Below are positions 18,809 through 18,940 of a stretch of 18,940 nt of DNA, piece by piece. The notes beneath the pieces are model-generated. The model was not told where the DNA came from, ran no database searches, and saw only the letters and a program-made list of their open reading frames with translations. Both the position numbers and the translations under genes were made by a program. Location of the stretch: NCBI GenBank assembly GCA_024427265.1, contig JAKSVP010000013.1, positions 1 through 18,940 on the forward strand, written 5' to 3'. Numbering within the stretch: position 1 is the first letter of the stretch; every line of letters begins with the position of its first letter. This stretch comes from Mycoplasmoidaceae bacterium (GTDB taxonomy: Bacteria > Bacillota_I > Bacilli_A > Mycoplasmatales > Mycoplasmoidaceae).

Positions 18809-18837
18809 ATTATATATATATATATAGAAACGAGCAA
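18809..18837 (-). promoter_or_regulatory. Promoter of the lipoprotein gene with (TA)n spacer
   Basis: Minus strand: TTGCTC (18832-18837), 17-nt spacer made of GTTTC plus the TA run, then TATAAT (18809-18814). The ATG is 15 nt after the -10, with the SD (GGGAG) between them. Confidence 0.7.
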
Positions 18838-18849
18838 AAACCTGAAAAC

Positions 18850-18873
18850 AAAAAGAAGCCCGGCCGAGCTTCT
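18850..18873 (-). terminator. Rho-independent terminator after tuf
   Basis: Same GC-rich stem as the terminator at 18271-18294 (AGAAGC/GCTTCT plus wobble) followed on the minus strand by five T. It lies 23 nt past the tuf stop. Confidence 0.85.
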
Positions 18874-18896
18874 TTTTAGTAAAATTTGAAGAAAAA

Positions 18897-18940
18897 TTAA
18901 GCAATAATTTCAGTAACGTTTCCAGCACCTACTGTGTGGC
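18897..18940 (-). CDS. tuf: Elongation factor Tu, C-terminal end (partial, runs off the window)
   Basis: The last 14 codons read HTVGAGNVTEIIA plus one partial codon at the edge, then TAA at 18897-18899. This matches the strongly conserved EF-Tu C-terminus (RTVGAGVVTEII). EF-Tu delivers aminoacyl-tRNA to the ribosome; its exchange factor Ts is encoded at 7969-8853. The start and GTPase domain lie beyond the right end. Only the tail is seen, but this tail is diagnostic. Confidence 0.85.
   Translation of the reverse strand, partial: HTVGAGNVTEIIA

Larger units (their letters stand above)
18804..18876. repeat. Intergenic cassette, copy B (terminator plus promoter)
   Basis: 73-bp counterpart of 18217-18297, lacking the 8-bp tagcaaaa. 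It holds the tuf terminator and the lipoprotein promoter. The TA run has the same length as in copy A. The single substitution turns an A-U pair of the GCTC..GAGC palindrome into a G-U pair in minus-strand RNA, so the potential pairing is kept. Confidence 0.92.

Noticed and set aside
18217..18876. CRISPR or insertion-sequence ends as an explanation for the repeated cassettes
   Set aside because: Only two copies about 590 bp apart, no transposase or target duplication, and each copy has clear promoter and terminator parts.
18794..18928. N-terminal extension of the lipoprotein through the copy-B cassette
   Set aside because: It would cross the tuf stop, the terminator and the promoter. The start at 18793 gives a proper signal peptide with SD.

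Overview
The window is a stretch of a Mollicutes (mycoplasma-type) genome. The DNA is AT-rich. UGA must be read as tryptophan: polC, dxr, cdsA, frr, pyrH, tsf, cls, the helicase, guaB, guaA, rpiB and the lipoprotein all have in-frame UGA codons at or near positions where the family has Trp, and the frames continue without shifts. A DXP reductoisomerase and an IMP dehydrogenase/GMP synthase pair in a wall-less bacterium point, by inference only, to the Mycoplasma penetrans/Malacoplasma side of the group.

Layout. Positions 47-8853 (minus strand) hold a reduced version of the conserved Firmicutes translation/lipid/replication cluster: tsf, pyrH, frr, cdsA and dxr as a tight operon (1-nt overlap, SD inside the previous stop, 2-nt gap, 34-nt overlap), then a terminator, then polC with its own -10 box. 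The usual uppS, rseP and proS members are absent. A divergent promoter region at 8854-8907 separates this operon from a plus-strand cardiolipin synthase (cls), which ends in a terminator and is followed by recU. recU converges on, and overlaps by 9 nt, a minus-strand gene for an unusual double-domain RpiB-type isomerase. Divergent from that is a 1115-residue SF1 helicase resembling M. genitalium MG140, then guaB. guaB converges on guaA through a shared hairpin terminator. At the right end are three minus-strand units: a 60-residue zinc-ribbon protein, a 156-residue lipoprotein and the last 14 codons of tuf. They are separated by two near-identical intergenic cassettes, each made of a terminator followed by a promoter.

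How the genes fit together. The left block supplies elongation and recycling factors, UMP phosphorylation, CDP-diacylglycerol, an isoprenoid step and the replicative polymerase. Cls uses phosphatidylglycerol derived from the CdsA product. GuaB and GuaA convert IMP to XMP to GMP.

Most interesting: (1) the isomerase is a fusion of two RpiB folds with complementary loss of catalytic residues, predicting one composite active site; (2) GuaB looks strikingly like the Tritrichomonas foetus enzyme; (3) GuaA lacks its glutaminase half; (4) the duplicated promoter cassette has a (TA)n run exactly in the -35/-10 spacer; (5) several genes have promoters so close to the ATG that near-leaderless mRNAs are expected; (6) accessory catalytic centres in PolC (PHP) and in the helicase C-terminus look decayed. 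There is no CRISPR array, rRNA, tRNA or insertion sequence, and no gene-free stretch over 300 bases.
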